DNA from: an uncultured Prevotellaceae bacterium
Lineage (GTDB): Bacteria; Bacteroidota; Bacteroidia; Bacteroidales; UBA3663
NCBI GenBank assembly: GCA_900319235.1
Contig: ONNR01000015.1
Span: forward strand, 62,001 to 126,000
DNA length: 64,000 nucleotides
Reading direction: 5' to 3'
Part shown: positions 1-8,017 of the stretch, piece after piece
Layout: each line of letters starts with the position of its first letter
Position numbering within the stretch: position 1 is the first letter of the stretch
The notes under the pieces: model-generated
Databases searched by the model: none
What the model saw: only the letters and a program-made list of their open reading frames with translations
What the model was told of the DNA's origin: nothing
Made by a program: the position numbers and the translations under genes

Positions 1-655
1 TGATCTGTGCATACGACTCCTCGGGAGTGTTCTTGGGTGGGAAGTAGGTGGGATAGACCTCTTCGACATTTTCGGCGGTGATGGTCTTGGCGATGGAGGT
101 GATGATGGGGAATGAGCCCCATTCACGGGCCATGTCGAACATCACGATGGCGCGGAAGATGCAACCCTGCGCTTTCAGCTGGTTGTATTCGGTCTGGGTG
201 ACCTGTCCGTTGTCGAGCAGTTGGTCCAAACCATTGATCAGGACGTTCGACTGTGCGATATCTTCGAGGAAACGGGTCCAGTCGCGGCTCAATACCGAAT
301 TGCTGGCATCGATGGCATTCGACTCGTAAGGCTCCACCTCGGCACCTGTGGTACCGGCGTAAGCATTGTCGGAATGTGACTCGGCAAGCAGAAGCTTATC
401 GACATACCAGTGCTCCACACGGCTGCGGAACAGTTCATAGAGGTTGGTGAGCTGGTCTTCGGCAGCCTGCTTGTCCTTCAGGACGGCTGTGCTCTCTTCG
501 GTCTGCGAACCTTCGGTGAGCTCTGTTGGAGTTGAAATGGGTTCATAATCGAGTGTGCAGGCTGTCATCAAGAGCGCCATAGCGCCCAACAAAACCCCTT
601 TGAACCCTTTGAACCTTTCAGAACCTTTCGAACCTAAAATATTATTTGTCTTCAT
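1..655 (-). CDS. SusD/RagB-like outer-membrane lipoprotein, C-terminus beyond window edge
   Basis: The reading frame opens with an ATG at 655 and runs off the left edge, giving the first 218 residues. A lipobox (LLMTAC, Cys33) follows an unusually long signal-peptide n-region. The downstream sequence (tetratricopeptide-like helices, YNQLKAQGCIFRAIVMFDMA and GSFPIIT) is typical of SusD-family glycan-binding lipoproteins, which cap the SusC pore at the cell surface. It lies 15 bp downstream of the SusC gene ending at 671, as expected for a SusC/SusD pair. Odd feature: residues 8-20 (GSKGSERFKGFKG) are encoded by a 9/10-nt GGTTCGAAAG-type repeat also found elsewhere in this window. The substrate is not predictable from the visible part. 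Confidence 0.88.
   Translation of the reverse strand, partial: MKTNNILGSKGSERFKGFKGVLLGAMALLMTACTLDYEPISTPTELTEGSQTEESTAVLKDKQAAEDQLTNLYELFRSRVEHWYVDKLLLAESHSDNAYAGTTGAEVEPYESNAIDASNSVLSRDWTRFLEDIAQSNVLINGLDQLLDNGQVTQTEYNQLKAQGCIFRAIVMFDMAREWGSFPIITSIAKTITAENVEEVYPTYFPPKNTPEESYAQI
594..640. repeat. short-unit GGTTCGAAAG repeat inside a signal-peptide n-region
   Basis: Four GAACC cores (plus strand) start at 602, 611, 621 and 630, that is 9-10 nt apart. They are read in frame on the minus strand as Ser-Lys-Gly / Phe-Lys-Gly steps between the start codon and the hydrophobic core of the SusD-like signal peptide. Related units occur in tandem at 8998-9056 and 21549-21716. Confidence 0.7.
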
Positions 656-670
656 AATGATTACGCTATT

Positions 671-3646
671 TTAGAATTCAACTTTCATACCAACAACAAA
701 CGAGCGGCACATCGGGTAGGTGCCCCAATCGATACCCTGTACGGCACCACTGTTGCCATACTGGTTGACCTCAGGATCCATGCCCGAATAGCTGGTGATG
801 GTCAGGAGGTTGGTAGCACTCACGTAAGGCATCAGTCGGGTCAGGTGCAAAGGCTTGAGCACCTTGCGAGGCACATCGTAGCTCAACGAGATATCCTTCA
901 CACGGAGGTAGGAACCATCATCGAGGAAGTAGGTCGAGTTACGCAGGTCGAAACCAGCCTTCGGAACGTCGGTGATCTGACCGGGCACCTGCCAGCGGTT
1001 GAGCACCTCGGTGGTCTGGTTCTTGCCGTCGTACATGCCCTGCGTCTCCATCTTGCTCACGTTATACACGTCGTTGCCATAGGTTCCCTGCAGGAGGATG
1101 CTCAACGTCAGGCCCTTCCAGCGGAAGGTGTTGGTCATACCATAGGTGAAGTCGGGATTCGGGTCGCCGATATAGGTGCGGTCGGAAGCGCTGACGATGC
1201 CGTCACCGTTCACGTCGCGGTAGTTGAGTTCACCCGTCTCGGGATCGACGCCGTCGGCAATGTAACCCCAGAAGCTGCCGAGAGGCATACCGGGCGTATT
1301 GCGAACCACGTATTCGTTGACGTAATCGGTGGTCATTGCGTTGTAATAAACCTGTGTCAGCATCAGACGGGTCAGCTTGTTGCGGTTGAAGCTGATATTG
1401 AAATCGGTATCCCATTGGAAATTGCCGGTGAAGTTCTTCGAGCTGACGCTGAACTCCCAACCCTTGTTCTCGATGTCGCCGCCATTGTAGGTGAGGCTGG
1501 TAGCAGCCGCAGAACCTGCAGGCAGGGTGACAGTCATAAGCATGTCGGAGGTCTTCTTGTAGTAGTAATCTACGGTGAAGGTCAGACGGCTACGGAGCAC
1601 AGTCAGGTCGAGACCGATGTCGGTCTGCGTGGTGGTCTCCCACGTCAACTCAGGATTGCTCAAGGTCGACTGCGAACGGGTAGGTACGGCATTGGCATCG
1701 TGACCTTCGCCAAACCACTGGATGCGGTTGATGTTGTAGGCAGCGAGGTACGAGTAGTCGCCCAGTCCGCTCTGGTTACCGGTCTGTCCCCAGCCGCCAC
1801 GAATCTTGAAGTCGTCGAGCCAGTCGATGTCCTTCAGGAACTTCTCCTGCGAGATACGCCAGGCAGCCGAGAACGAGGGGAAGTAACCCCAACGATGACC
1901 AGGGGCGAGCTTCGACGAACCGTCGGCACGGAAGTTGGCCGTGAGCAGATAGGTGTCCTTGAGGTTGTAGCTCAGACGTCCGAAGTAGGAAAGGATAGCC
2001 CAGTCGGATGCCGAAGAACCTGTGCCTGTCCAGCTGATCTTGTTGGCGCCGTTGAGCGTCTTGATGTCGGCATCGGCATAGTTGGAACCATTGATCCAGT
2101 TGTTGCTGTATTTCGAACCCGTCCACGAGGAACCGGCCATGAAGTCAAGGCTGTGGATGCCGAACTTGCGCTTGTAGTTGAGCACGTTGTCCCAAACCAT
2201 TACGGTATTGATGGAACGCGAGTCGTAGCCCGTACCGTAGTTGTTTCGACCATCGCCCGTCTTGATCGGGTCGAGGAAGTTCATCGTAGTGCCCTGGGTG
2301 CGGTCGAAGTTGAACTGGCTGGTGAAGGTCAGGCTCTCGGGGAGCAGGGTGATGACGGCCTTGCCTGTGCCCAGGAACTTGTTCCACGAAGTCTTGTTGT
2401 CCTCGGTGCGCGAAAGGTTTTCGGCAGGCGAAGTGATGTTGACACCATAGAAATTGTTATAGTACTGGCTTGGGTTCTTGGGATCCCAGACGGGGGCATA
2501 GGTGGGTGTGTTGATGATGGAGGTGATGACGCCACCGCGATTCGAACCTGTACCCGAGATGATGCCCGTTCCCTTGAACGTATAGTCGCTATAAGCGACA
2601 CTGGCGCTGACGGTGAGCCACTTGCTGATGTCGTTGTCGATGGTGGCACGCACGTTGTAGCGGCTGAAGTCACTCTTCTTGAGCACACCATTCTCTCCCG
2701 TATAACCACCCGAGAGGTAGTAGCGAAGCTTTTCGTTGCCATTGGTCACCGAAAGCTGGTAGTCCTGGGTGAGACCTGTGCGATAGACCTCATCCTGCCA
2801 GTCGGTACGATCCACGAGGTTAGCAGGCAGTTTCACCAGGCCGATCTCGTCCTGCAGAGCCTTGTACTGCTGGGCGTTGAGAGGTGTCTGATTATTGCGG
2901 ACGGTGTTCATGCCCACGTGTCCGTTGAAGCTCACCTTGGCCACACCTTCCTTGCCCTGCTTGGTGCTGATGATGATGACGCCATTGGCTGCACGCGAAC
3001 CGTAGATGGCTGCCGAAGAGGCATCCTTGAGCACCTGGATGCTCTCGATGTCGTCTGCACTCAGATAGTCGATATCGGTAAGCGGCACTCCGTCGACCAC
3101 GTAGAGCGGGTTGTTCGAACCGTTGAGCGAAGTGGTACCGCGCACACGGATGGTGGGCGACGAGCCAGGCTGTCCGTTGGCCTGCGTGATCTGCAAGCCT
3201 GCAGCCTTACCCTGCATACCAGAGACTGCGCTCACGATGGGGCGGGTTTCGAGGTCCTTGGTCGATACGGTCGATACGGCTGTGGTAACATCCTTGCGCC
3301 TTACCGATCCGTAACCGATCACCACTACCTCGTTCAAGTCGGTGCGCTCCTCTTCGAGCACCACCTTCATGTTTGTCTGGGCTTTCACCTCCTGAGTGGT
3401 GTAGCCGATGTACGATATTCGCAGCGTGGCTCCTTTGGAGACAGTGAGGGAGAACTTTCCGTCAATATCAGTTACAGTACCATTGCGTGTACCAACTTCA
3501 AAGACAGAGGCCCCTATGACCGACTCATCGTGCGAATCGGTCACCACACCATTCACTGTAAGATTTTGAGCTGAGAGAGCCACGGCGAACATCATGGCCA
3601 CGAGCGTCGTTAGGACGCGTCGGGCCACCGATGTCCTGTGTTTCAT
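671..3646 (-). CDS. SusC/RagA-family TonB-dependent outer-membrane transporter
   Basis: A 991-residue protein with a signal peptide (cleavage near ALSAQ, residue 26), an N-terminal carboxypeptidase-regulatory-like domain at about 30-115 (VNGVVTDSHDESVIGASV, then DIDGKFSL and ISYIGYTTQEV), a TonB-dependent plug at about 115-230 (YVVDGVPL and LKDASSAAIYGSRAANGVI) and a long beta-barrel ending in an aromatic residue (VGMKVEF). This is the full SusC architecture: an importer of glycan oligomers powered by TonB. It sits 20 bp downstream of the SusE/F-like gene and 15 bp upstream of the SusD-like gene, so the three are probably co-transcribed. Length is usual for the family. The substrate cannot be told from sequence; no glycosidase is adjacent inside the window. 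Confidence 0.95.
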   Translation of the reverse strand: MKHRTSVARRVLTTLVAMMFAVALSAQNLTVNGVVTDSHDESVIGASVFEVGTRNGTVTDIDGKFSLTVSKGATLRISYIGYTTQEVKAQTNMKVVLEEERTDLNEVVVIGYGSVRRKDVTTAVSTVSTKDLETRPIVSAVSGMQGKAAGLQITQANGQPGSSPTIRVRGTTSLNGSNNPLYVVDGVPLTDIDYLSADDIESIQVLKDASSAAIYGSRAANGVIIISTKQGKEGVAKVSFNGHVGMNTVRNNQTPLNAQQYKALQDEIGLVKLPANLVDRTDWQDEVYRTGLTQDYQLSVTNGNEKLRYYLSGGYTGENGVLKKSDFSRYNVRATIDNDISKWLTVSASVAYSDYTFKGTGIISGTGSNRGGVITSIINTPTYAPVWDPKNPSQYYNNFYGVNITSPAENLSRTEDNKTSWNKFLGTGKAVITLLPESLTFTSQFNFDRTQGTTMNFLDPIKTGDGRNNYGTGYDSRSINTVMVWDNVLNYKRKFGIHSLDFMAGSSWTGSKYSNNWINGSNYADADIKTLNGANKISWTGTGSSASDWAILSYFGRLSYNLKDTYLLTANFRADGSSKLAPGHRWGYFPSFSAAWRISQEKFLKDIDWLDDFKIRGGWGQTGNQSGLGDYSYLAAYNINRIQWFGEGHDANAVPTRSQSTLSNPELTWETTTQTDIGLDLTVLRSRLTFTVDYYYKKTSDMLMTVTLPAGSAAATSLTYNGGDIENKGWEFSVSSKNFTGNFQWDTDFNISFNRNKLTRLMLTQVYYNAMTTDYVNEYVVRNTPGMPLGSFWGYIADGVDPETGELNYRDVNGDGIVSASDRTYIGDPNPDFTYGMTNTFRWKGLTLSILLQGTYGNDVYNVSKMETQGMYDGKNQTTEVLNRWQVPGQITDVPKAGFDLRNSTYFLDDGSYLRVKDISLSYDVPRKVLKPLHLTRLMPYVSATNLLTITSYSGMDPEVNQYGNSGAVQGIDWGTYPMCRSFVVGMKVEF

Positions 3647-3666
3647 TTTATAATATAAATAGTGTT

Positions 3667-4893
3667 TTATTTGATCAAAACAACCTTGCCGTCAATCACG
3701 TTCAGACCAGCCTGACGCGACTGCAGCTTGCGGCCCATCACGTCGTATACCGAGCCACGGCCTACGCTTGTCTGCAGCAGGGTGATGCCCGAAGTCTTGT
3801 CGGTGATGGTGAGCTCGGCGCTCTGTCCGTCGTCGGCGACTACGAGAACGACATGCACATTGTAGCTGTTGCCTTCCTCACCGATGGTGAAGTTGTTGTC
3901 GTTGTTGCCACGAGCGCAAGTGTAGGCGCTGCCGAAAGTGAGCTGAGTAGGAGCATCCTGGGCAAGGAAGCACTCCCAGGTCTTGTCGATGGAAACCTTG
4001 AACATCTGACCGCCGGGGAACGATTCGATGTCGGTGGTCCAGCTGCCGTCGCTCTGCTGCTCAAGGAATGCGGCGTTACCGGTGTTCCAGCCCTGGAACG
4101 AACCTACGAGGCCATATGAATGCTCAACAGCGGTGCTGCCTTCAACAAAAAGGGTAGCGTTGCCGTCCTCGAGGATGGTGAGGGTGAACTTGCCGTTCCT
4201 CAGCACCACGCCAGCTGCGAAGCCCGTGTTGTCTCCGCCCTTGTAGAGGTTGTAGGTGTTGCCTGGCTGCATGTCCATGCCGCCGCCACCAAGTGCATCG
4301 GTCCAGGAGTTGTTCTTCACAATCTTCCAGTCACCATAAATCTCGTCAATCGAAGCGGTATAGACGCCTTCGCCCTGCGACTCGAACTTGAGCGGATTGT
4401 TCTCGAAGCTCCAGCCCTGCCAGGTGCCTACCATCATGTATTCATCGACCTTCTCGCCAGGCTCACCCACGGTGATGACCTCATCGGCCGTGATGCGGAA
4501 ATAGTCGAGCGTATTGTCGGAACCGGGATAGAACTCGAACTTCACGTTGTGGAGGGTCACGTTGTTGTTCTCTGCGCCGAGGTAGATGTTGTTGCCCTGG
4601 CCATCCTCAATCCACTTCAGGGTGTAGTCGGTACCGGTAGCGATAGGCTCGTTGATGCCATACTGATAGGTCCAGCCATCGACAGCGGGGTTCTTGATGA
4701 TCTTGAATCCCCATTGACCAGTTGTGAACTCAGCAGCAGTTGCTGCGTAGCCACCATCAGCCTCTACGAAGGTGATGCAATTCTCGGAAAGACTCCAACT
4801 GTTGTAGTCACCTGTCACGATGTAGGTGTCCTGTGCGTTTGCCATACCAACGAGGGTAAAGGCAGACATGAGAAGCGTAAAAATTTTCTTCAT
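3667..4893 (-). CDS. SusE/SusF-like secreted glycan-binding protein with sorting-type C-terminus
   Basis: A 408-residue protein with a type I signal peptide (cleavage near MANA-Q, residue 20-21) and no lipobox. Three repeats of a starch-binding-like beta-sandwich are visible, each marked by a glycine/tryptophan turn: TGDYNSWS near residue 27, VGTWQGWSFENNPLKF near 155 and VGSFQGWNTGNAAF near 268. SusE and SusF use comparable repeats to bind starch. The C-terminus (VYDVMGRKLQSRQAGLNVIDGKVVLIK region, last 35 residues) resembles the short type IX secretion sorting domains of this phylum. The gene is first in the SusE/F-SusC-SusD order, which is unusual since SusE/F genes normally follow SusD. 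Function as a surface glycan-binding protein is inferred; the ligand is unknown. Confidence 0.75.
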   Translation of the reverse strand: MKKIFTLLMSAFTLVGMANAQDTYIVTGDYNSWSLSENCITFVEADGGYAATAAEFTTGQWGFKIIKNPAVDGWTYQYGINEPIATGTDYTLKWIEDGQGNNIYLGAENNNVTLHNVKFEFYPGSDNTLDYFRITADEVITVGEPGEKVDEYMMVGTWQGWSFENNPLKFESQGEGVYTASIDEIYGDWKIVKNNSWTDALGGGGMDMQPGNTYNLYKGGDNTGFAAGVVLRNGKFTLTILEDGNATLFVEGSTAVEHSYGLVGSFQGWNTGNAAFLEQQSDGSWTTDIESFPGGQMFKVSIDKTWECFLAQDAPTQLTFGSAYTCARGNNDNNFTIGEEGNSYNVHVVLVVADDGQSAELTITDKTSGITLLQTSVGRGSVYDVMGRKLQSRQAGLNVIDGKVVLIK

Positions 4894-4978
4894 AACTGTT
4901 AGATTTTAGTTAGTGTTATATATTATAGATAATGTACACGCGAGCGATTAAACAAGTCCATGATGCTGGTTTGCGCTG

Positions 4979-5018
4979 CAAAGATACGGCATTTTTTTGA
5001 CATTTGCACATCAACAAA
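4979..5018 (-). promoter_or_regulatory. Bacteroidetes-type promoter for the SusE/F-SusC-SusD operon
   Basis: On the minus strand TATCTTTG (4979-4986) matches the TAnnTTTG -7 consensus, 86 bp upstream of the start codon at 4893. The -33 box is weak: the TTTG at 5015-5018 is 28 bp away rather than about 20. Confidence 0.55.
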
Positions 5019-5245
5019 GGTGTTGAAGTGGATAAATTAGAGGTGTAAATTTGTACAATAAACTGTTTATTAAGTCGATAAAAAATATTTATTGGTATTT
5101 AAAAGTGGATTGTAAATTATTTTTTTGAACGCCCTTTAAGCCCTATTTGGTTCGGTATTGAGCCTTTATTTGCCAATTCTGCGCAACAAAATGCAGGGGA
5201 ATGTGCGCAATACGGATGTCTTATGGGTAGAAATAGCGCGAAAAG

Positions 5246-5277
5246 TTTGGAGGCAATCTCCAGGATCTCTATCTTTG
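5246..5277 (+). promoter_or_regulatory. Bacteroidetes-type promoter for the DUF6377-type regulator
   Basis: TTTG (5246-5249), a 20-bp spacer, then TATCTTTG (5270-5277), an exact match to the phylum consensus. It lies 31 bp before the ATG at 5309. Together with the minus-strand signal at 4979 it makes 4894-5308 a divergent control region; nothing else is recognisable there apart from AT-rich sequence. Confidence 0.8.
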
Positions 5278-5308
5278 TGCATCAATCAATCCAAGAAGAC
5301 CCACCGAA

Positions 5309-6964
5309 ATGAAAACACAGAACATTATTGCCATTTGCTGGCTGCTTGTCCTGACGACGAGCGTTCACGCCTATGACCTGGATTCGATCTACGACGTTCT
5401 GGACAGGGAGATTGCCCTGGCCGATGAATATGTCGGGATGAAGGAGCAGCATCTCTCTTCGCTTCGTGAACAGATCAGGAGAAGCCGAACGCTTGAATCG
5501 AAATATGAAATGACTTTTCAACTCTACGAAGAGTACAGCTCGTACGACGATCGGATGGCGAAACGTGCCTTGGCCGAGTGCCTGGACTTGTCGCGACAGA
5601 TGGGCGATGCAGCACGCGAAGCCACTACCCTGTGCTTCCTGGCTTATCAGAATTCGCTGAGCGGATACTATTCGGAAGCTATCCACTGGCTCACAGAGAT
5701 CAGCGAAGAGAAGCTCGAAGGTCCGGCGGTGGGTTACTACTACTATGCCAGCACCCACGCTTACGGCGAATTGGGTCGCTACAGCGACGACGAGACGATG
5801 AGCCAGTATTACTACGGGCTTTCGGACCTGTATCGTGACAAGTTCTTCGAAGTGGCCGATACCACCTCGACATTCTTCTACGAACGTCAGCTGCTGTATC
5901 TATTGAGTTCGCAGCAGGCCGATCAAGCCGAAGCAAGATGCCAGCAATGGTCGGCGACGGTGGAGCCCGGCAGCCACGAACATGCCATCATGGCCTATTT
6001 CCGTTCGGAGTGCTGCCGCCTGCGCAACGACGAGGCTGGGAGGCGCTACTGGCTTGCCGTGTCGGCTGTTGACGACTGCCGAAACGCCGTGACCAACCAG
6101 GCTTCGCTTTGGACCCTTGCCGAACTCGTCGGAAAAGACAGCGACCTCGAACGCTCCAACCGCTACATCGAATACTCCTGGATGTGTACCACCAAGTTCG
6201 GCGGACATACACGTTCGTGGCAGGTGTCGCCGGTCATCACCACCATCAACAACAACTACCGCGACAAGCTCAGCAAGAACAACCGAAACCTAAGCATCCT
6301 GCTCGGAGCCGTCAGCGTACTGGCCGCCCTGCTGCTCGCCTCCTTCCTCTTCCTCTACAAGCGCAACAAGCTGCTCGCCGCTGCACGTAACGAATTACGC
6401 CGCATCAACGGCAAGCTCAACCACCTCAATGCCCAGCTCAACGGCTCCAACCAGCAGATGATGCAGGTCAATGCGCAACTGCACGACTCCAACCGCGTCA
6501 AGGACGAATACATCGGCCGTTTCCTCGACCTCTGTTCGCGCTACATAGACAAGCTCGACGCCTATCGTCTGAAGGTCAATCGCCGCCTCAAGGCCAACCA
6601 GCTGAAGGAACTGCAGCGAATGACCAGCAGCGAGGAGCTGCGCGAAACCGAGACGCGCGAACTCTTTGCCAACTTCGATGCCGCCTTCCTGCGCCTTTAT
6701 CCCAACTTCGTCGAAGAGTTCAACACCCTGCTCCGTCCGGAGTTCCATCAGCAATTAGGTCCCGACAGCGAACTCACCACCGACATGCGCATGGCCGCCC
6801 TCATCCGCCTCGGCATCGACGACTCTGCCCGCATCGCCGCTTTCCTTCACCTCACCCCAAATACTATATATAATTATCGCGCGCGCATGAAGTCCCGTGC
6901 CGCCGGTAGTCGCGATGAGCTGGAGGACAAAATCCGCGAAATCGGATTGCAGAGGGAGGAATGA
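5309..6964 (+). CDS. Membrane-anchored TPR/HTH transcriptional regulator, DUF6377-like
   Basis: A 551-residue protein. Residues 1-21 form a signal peptide, 25-310 a helical TPR-like sensor region expected in the periplasm, 328-350 a single transmembrane helix (LSILLGAVSVLAALLLASF) and 352-400 a coiled coil rich in Asn, Gln and Leu. The C-terminal cytoplasmic part (400-551) ends in a helix-turn-helix-like segment at 494-530 (LGIDDSARIAAFLHLTPNTI then YNYRARMKSRA). This layout fits the DUF6377 family of Bacteroidales regulators, which often sit beside SusC/SusD loci. It is divergent from the SusE/F-SusC-SusD operon and is therefore its likely regulator. No kinase or receiver domain is present, so signalling would pass directly through the membrane. 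The ligand is unknown. Confidence 0.8.
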   Translation: MKTQNIIAICWLLVLTTSVHAYDLDSIYDVLDREIALADEYVGMKEQHLSSLREQIRRSRTLESKYEMTFQLYEEYSSYDDRMAKRALAECLDLSRQMGDAAREATTLCFLAYQNSLSGYYSEAIHWLTEISEEKLEGPAVGYYYYASTHAYGELGRYSDDETMSQYYYGLSDLYRDKFFEVADTTSTFFYERQLLYLLSSQQADQAEARCQQWSATVEPGSHEHAIMAYFRSECCRLRNDEAGRRYWLAVSAVDDCRNAVTNQASLWTLAELVGKDSDLERSNRYIEYSWMCTTKFGGHTRSWQVSPVITTINNNYRDKLSKNNRNLSILLGAVSVLAALLLASFLFLYKRNKLLAAARNELRRINGKLNHLNAQLNGSNQQMMQVNAQLHDSNRVKDEYIGRFLDLCSRYIDKLDAYRLKVNRRLKANQLKELQRMTSSEELRETETRELFANFDAAFLRLYPNFVEEFNTLLRPEFHQQLGPDSELTTDMRMAALIRLGIDDSARIAAFLHLTPNTIYNYRARMKSRAAGSRDELEDKIREIGLQREE

Positions 6965-6990
6965 TGTAGCATGTTGATGTTTGTACCCGC

Positions 6991-7172
6991 GCGTTGCAGC
7001 GTTGCAGCGTTGCAGTTAGCGAGAACCATTCCCCAAAAATGCTGTCAACTAAAAATTTTTTATTTAAATTATTATATATTATATATTTATATATATATTT
7101 ATATATATGTATATATAATTGATGGTTTTCGATAATCATTTTTCGAACTGCAACGCTGCAACGCTGCAACGC
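6991..7172. repeat. Perfect 27-bp inverted repeat built of GCGTTGCA 8-mers, AT-rich loop
   Basis: The left arm (6991-7017) consists of three GCGTTGCA octamers followed by GTT. The right arm (7146-7172) is its exact reverse complement, followed by a degenerate fourth octamer. The 128-bp interior is very AT-rich with long runs of alternating TATATA (7068-7118). It lies 26 bp after the stop codon of the regulator gene. It could act as a large hairpin or terminator-like structure. No coding frame is supported. Confidence 0.85.
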
Positions 7173-7500
7173 TACAACAATCACTGATACTATAAGGACA
7201 ATATAACTATCTATCAATAAGCACGTTACCATAATCAAAGATAATTATATGTGTTTTTTCTTAAAAAGAATTATCATAAATTACATATGAATTATCTATG
7301 ACTGATGGGTCAAAACAGACATACATACTGAAAAATTTGCGTTAATACGCGATAATTTGTGTTGAAAAATACATATGGTTAATTCCGAATAGTTACATAA
7401 CAATACAAAATATATATCATTTTACGCTTTTTTCGTTTACTTTTACGCTTTCTTCAGCCAAGATGCCTGGTGAACGCCACTTCCTTCAGTTGCAGCAAAG
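7173..7500. other. AT-rich gene-free stretch
   Basis: About 330 bp between the inverted repeat and the 83-bp array. I see no convincing coding frame, hairpin terminator or promoter in it. Confidence 0.6.
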
Positions 7501-7872
7501 AAAAAGTACTCTAACGGCCGACAGAGTACTTCCGCAATCTGCGAAAGTTCATTCTTGGCCGAGATTGGTCATTCTCCGTTCGGAAATTGTACTCCGACGG
7601 CCGACAGAGTACTTCCGCAATCTGCGAAAGACCACTTTTGGCCAAGATTGGTCATTCTCCTTTCGGAAATTGTACTCCAACGGCCGACAGAGTACTTCCG
7701 CAATCTGCGAAAGCTCATTCTTGGCCGAGATTGGTCAATCTCCTCTCGGAAAAAGTACTCCAACGGCCGACAGAGTACTTCCGCATTTTGCGAAAGTCCA
7801 TTCTTGGCCGAGATTGGTCATTCTTCGTTCGGAAATTGTACTCCGACGGCCGACAGAGTACTTCCGCAGCAA
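7501..7872. repeat. Tandem array with exact 83-bp period, about 4.4 units
   Basis: The core CGGCCGACAGAGTAC starts at 7515, 7598, 7681, 7764 and 7847, exactly 83 bp apart each time; units differ at only a few positions. Each unit carries palindromic parts: GTACTC paired with GAGTAC around a CGGCCG centre, and CTTCCGCA paired with TGCGAAAG. Because 83 is not a multiple of 3 and the unit has few stops, long open frames appear in all three plus-strand frames (7463-7921, 7555-7989, 7587-7904); these are artefacts, not genes. The last unit breaks off at about 7872. Confidence 0.9.
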
Positions 7873-7943
7873 AGGAAAACAAAAAATCTCTGCACTTATG
7901 CTAAAAATCGTGAACGGATGATGCGTAATTGGAGAAAAATGCG

Positions 7944-7951
7944 TATCTTTG
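7944..7951 (+). promoter_or_regulatory. -7 promoter box before the patatin-like gene
   Basis: TATCTTTG, a full TAnnTTTG match followed by CGGC, 66 bp upstream of the chosen start codon. No good TTTG is found 20 bp upstream, where the end of the repeat region lies. Confidence 0.55.
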
Positions 7952-8017
7952 CGGCGCTTTTAAATATAATAAGATGTGTGTTCCGCTGAGAATGAAGGGA
8001 CTTCGACTGTTGGAAAG

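Noticed and set aside
845..3574. 909-codon open frame antisense to the first SusC gene
   Set aside because: It mirrors the codon bias of the SusC gene, has no family features and no signals of its own. Similar long antisense frames at 23985-26051, 36084-37910 and 41958-43778 were dropped for the same reason.
7501..7872. CRISPR array or integron attC sites
   Set aside because: The whole 83-bp unit is conserved with no unique spacers, and no cas genes or integrase are present.
7463..7989. Three overlapping open frames across the 83-bp array
   Set aside because: The unit has few stops and 83 is not divisible by three, so all frames open by repetition; there is no start context or family resemblance.
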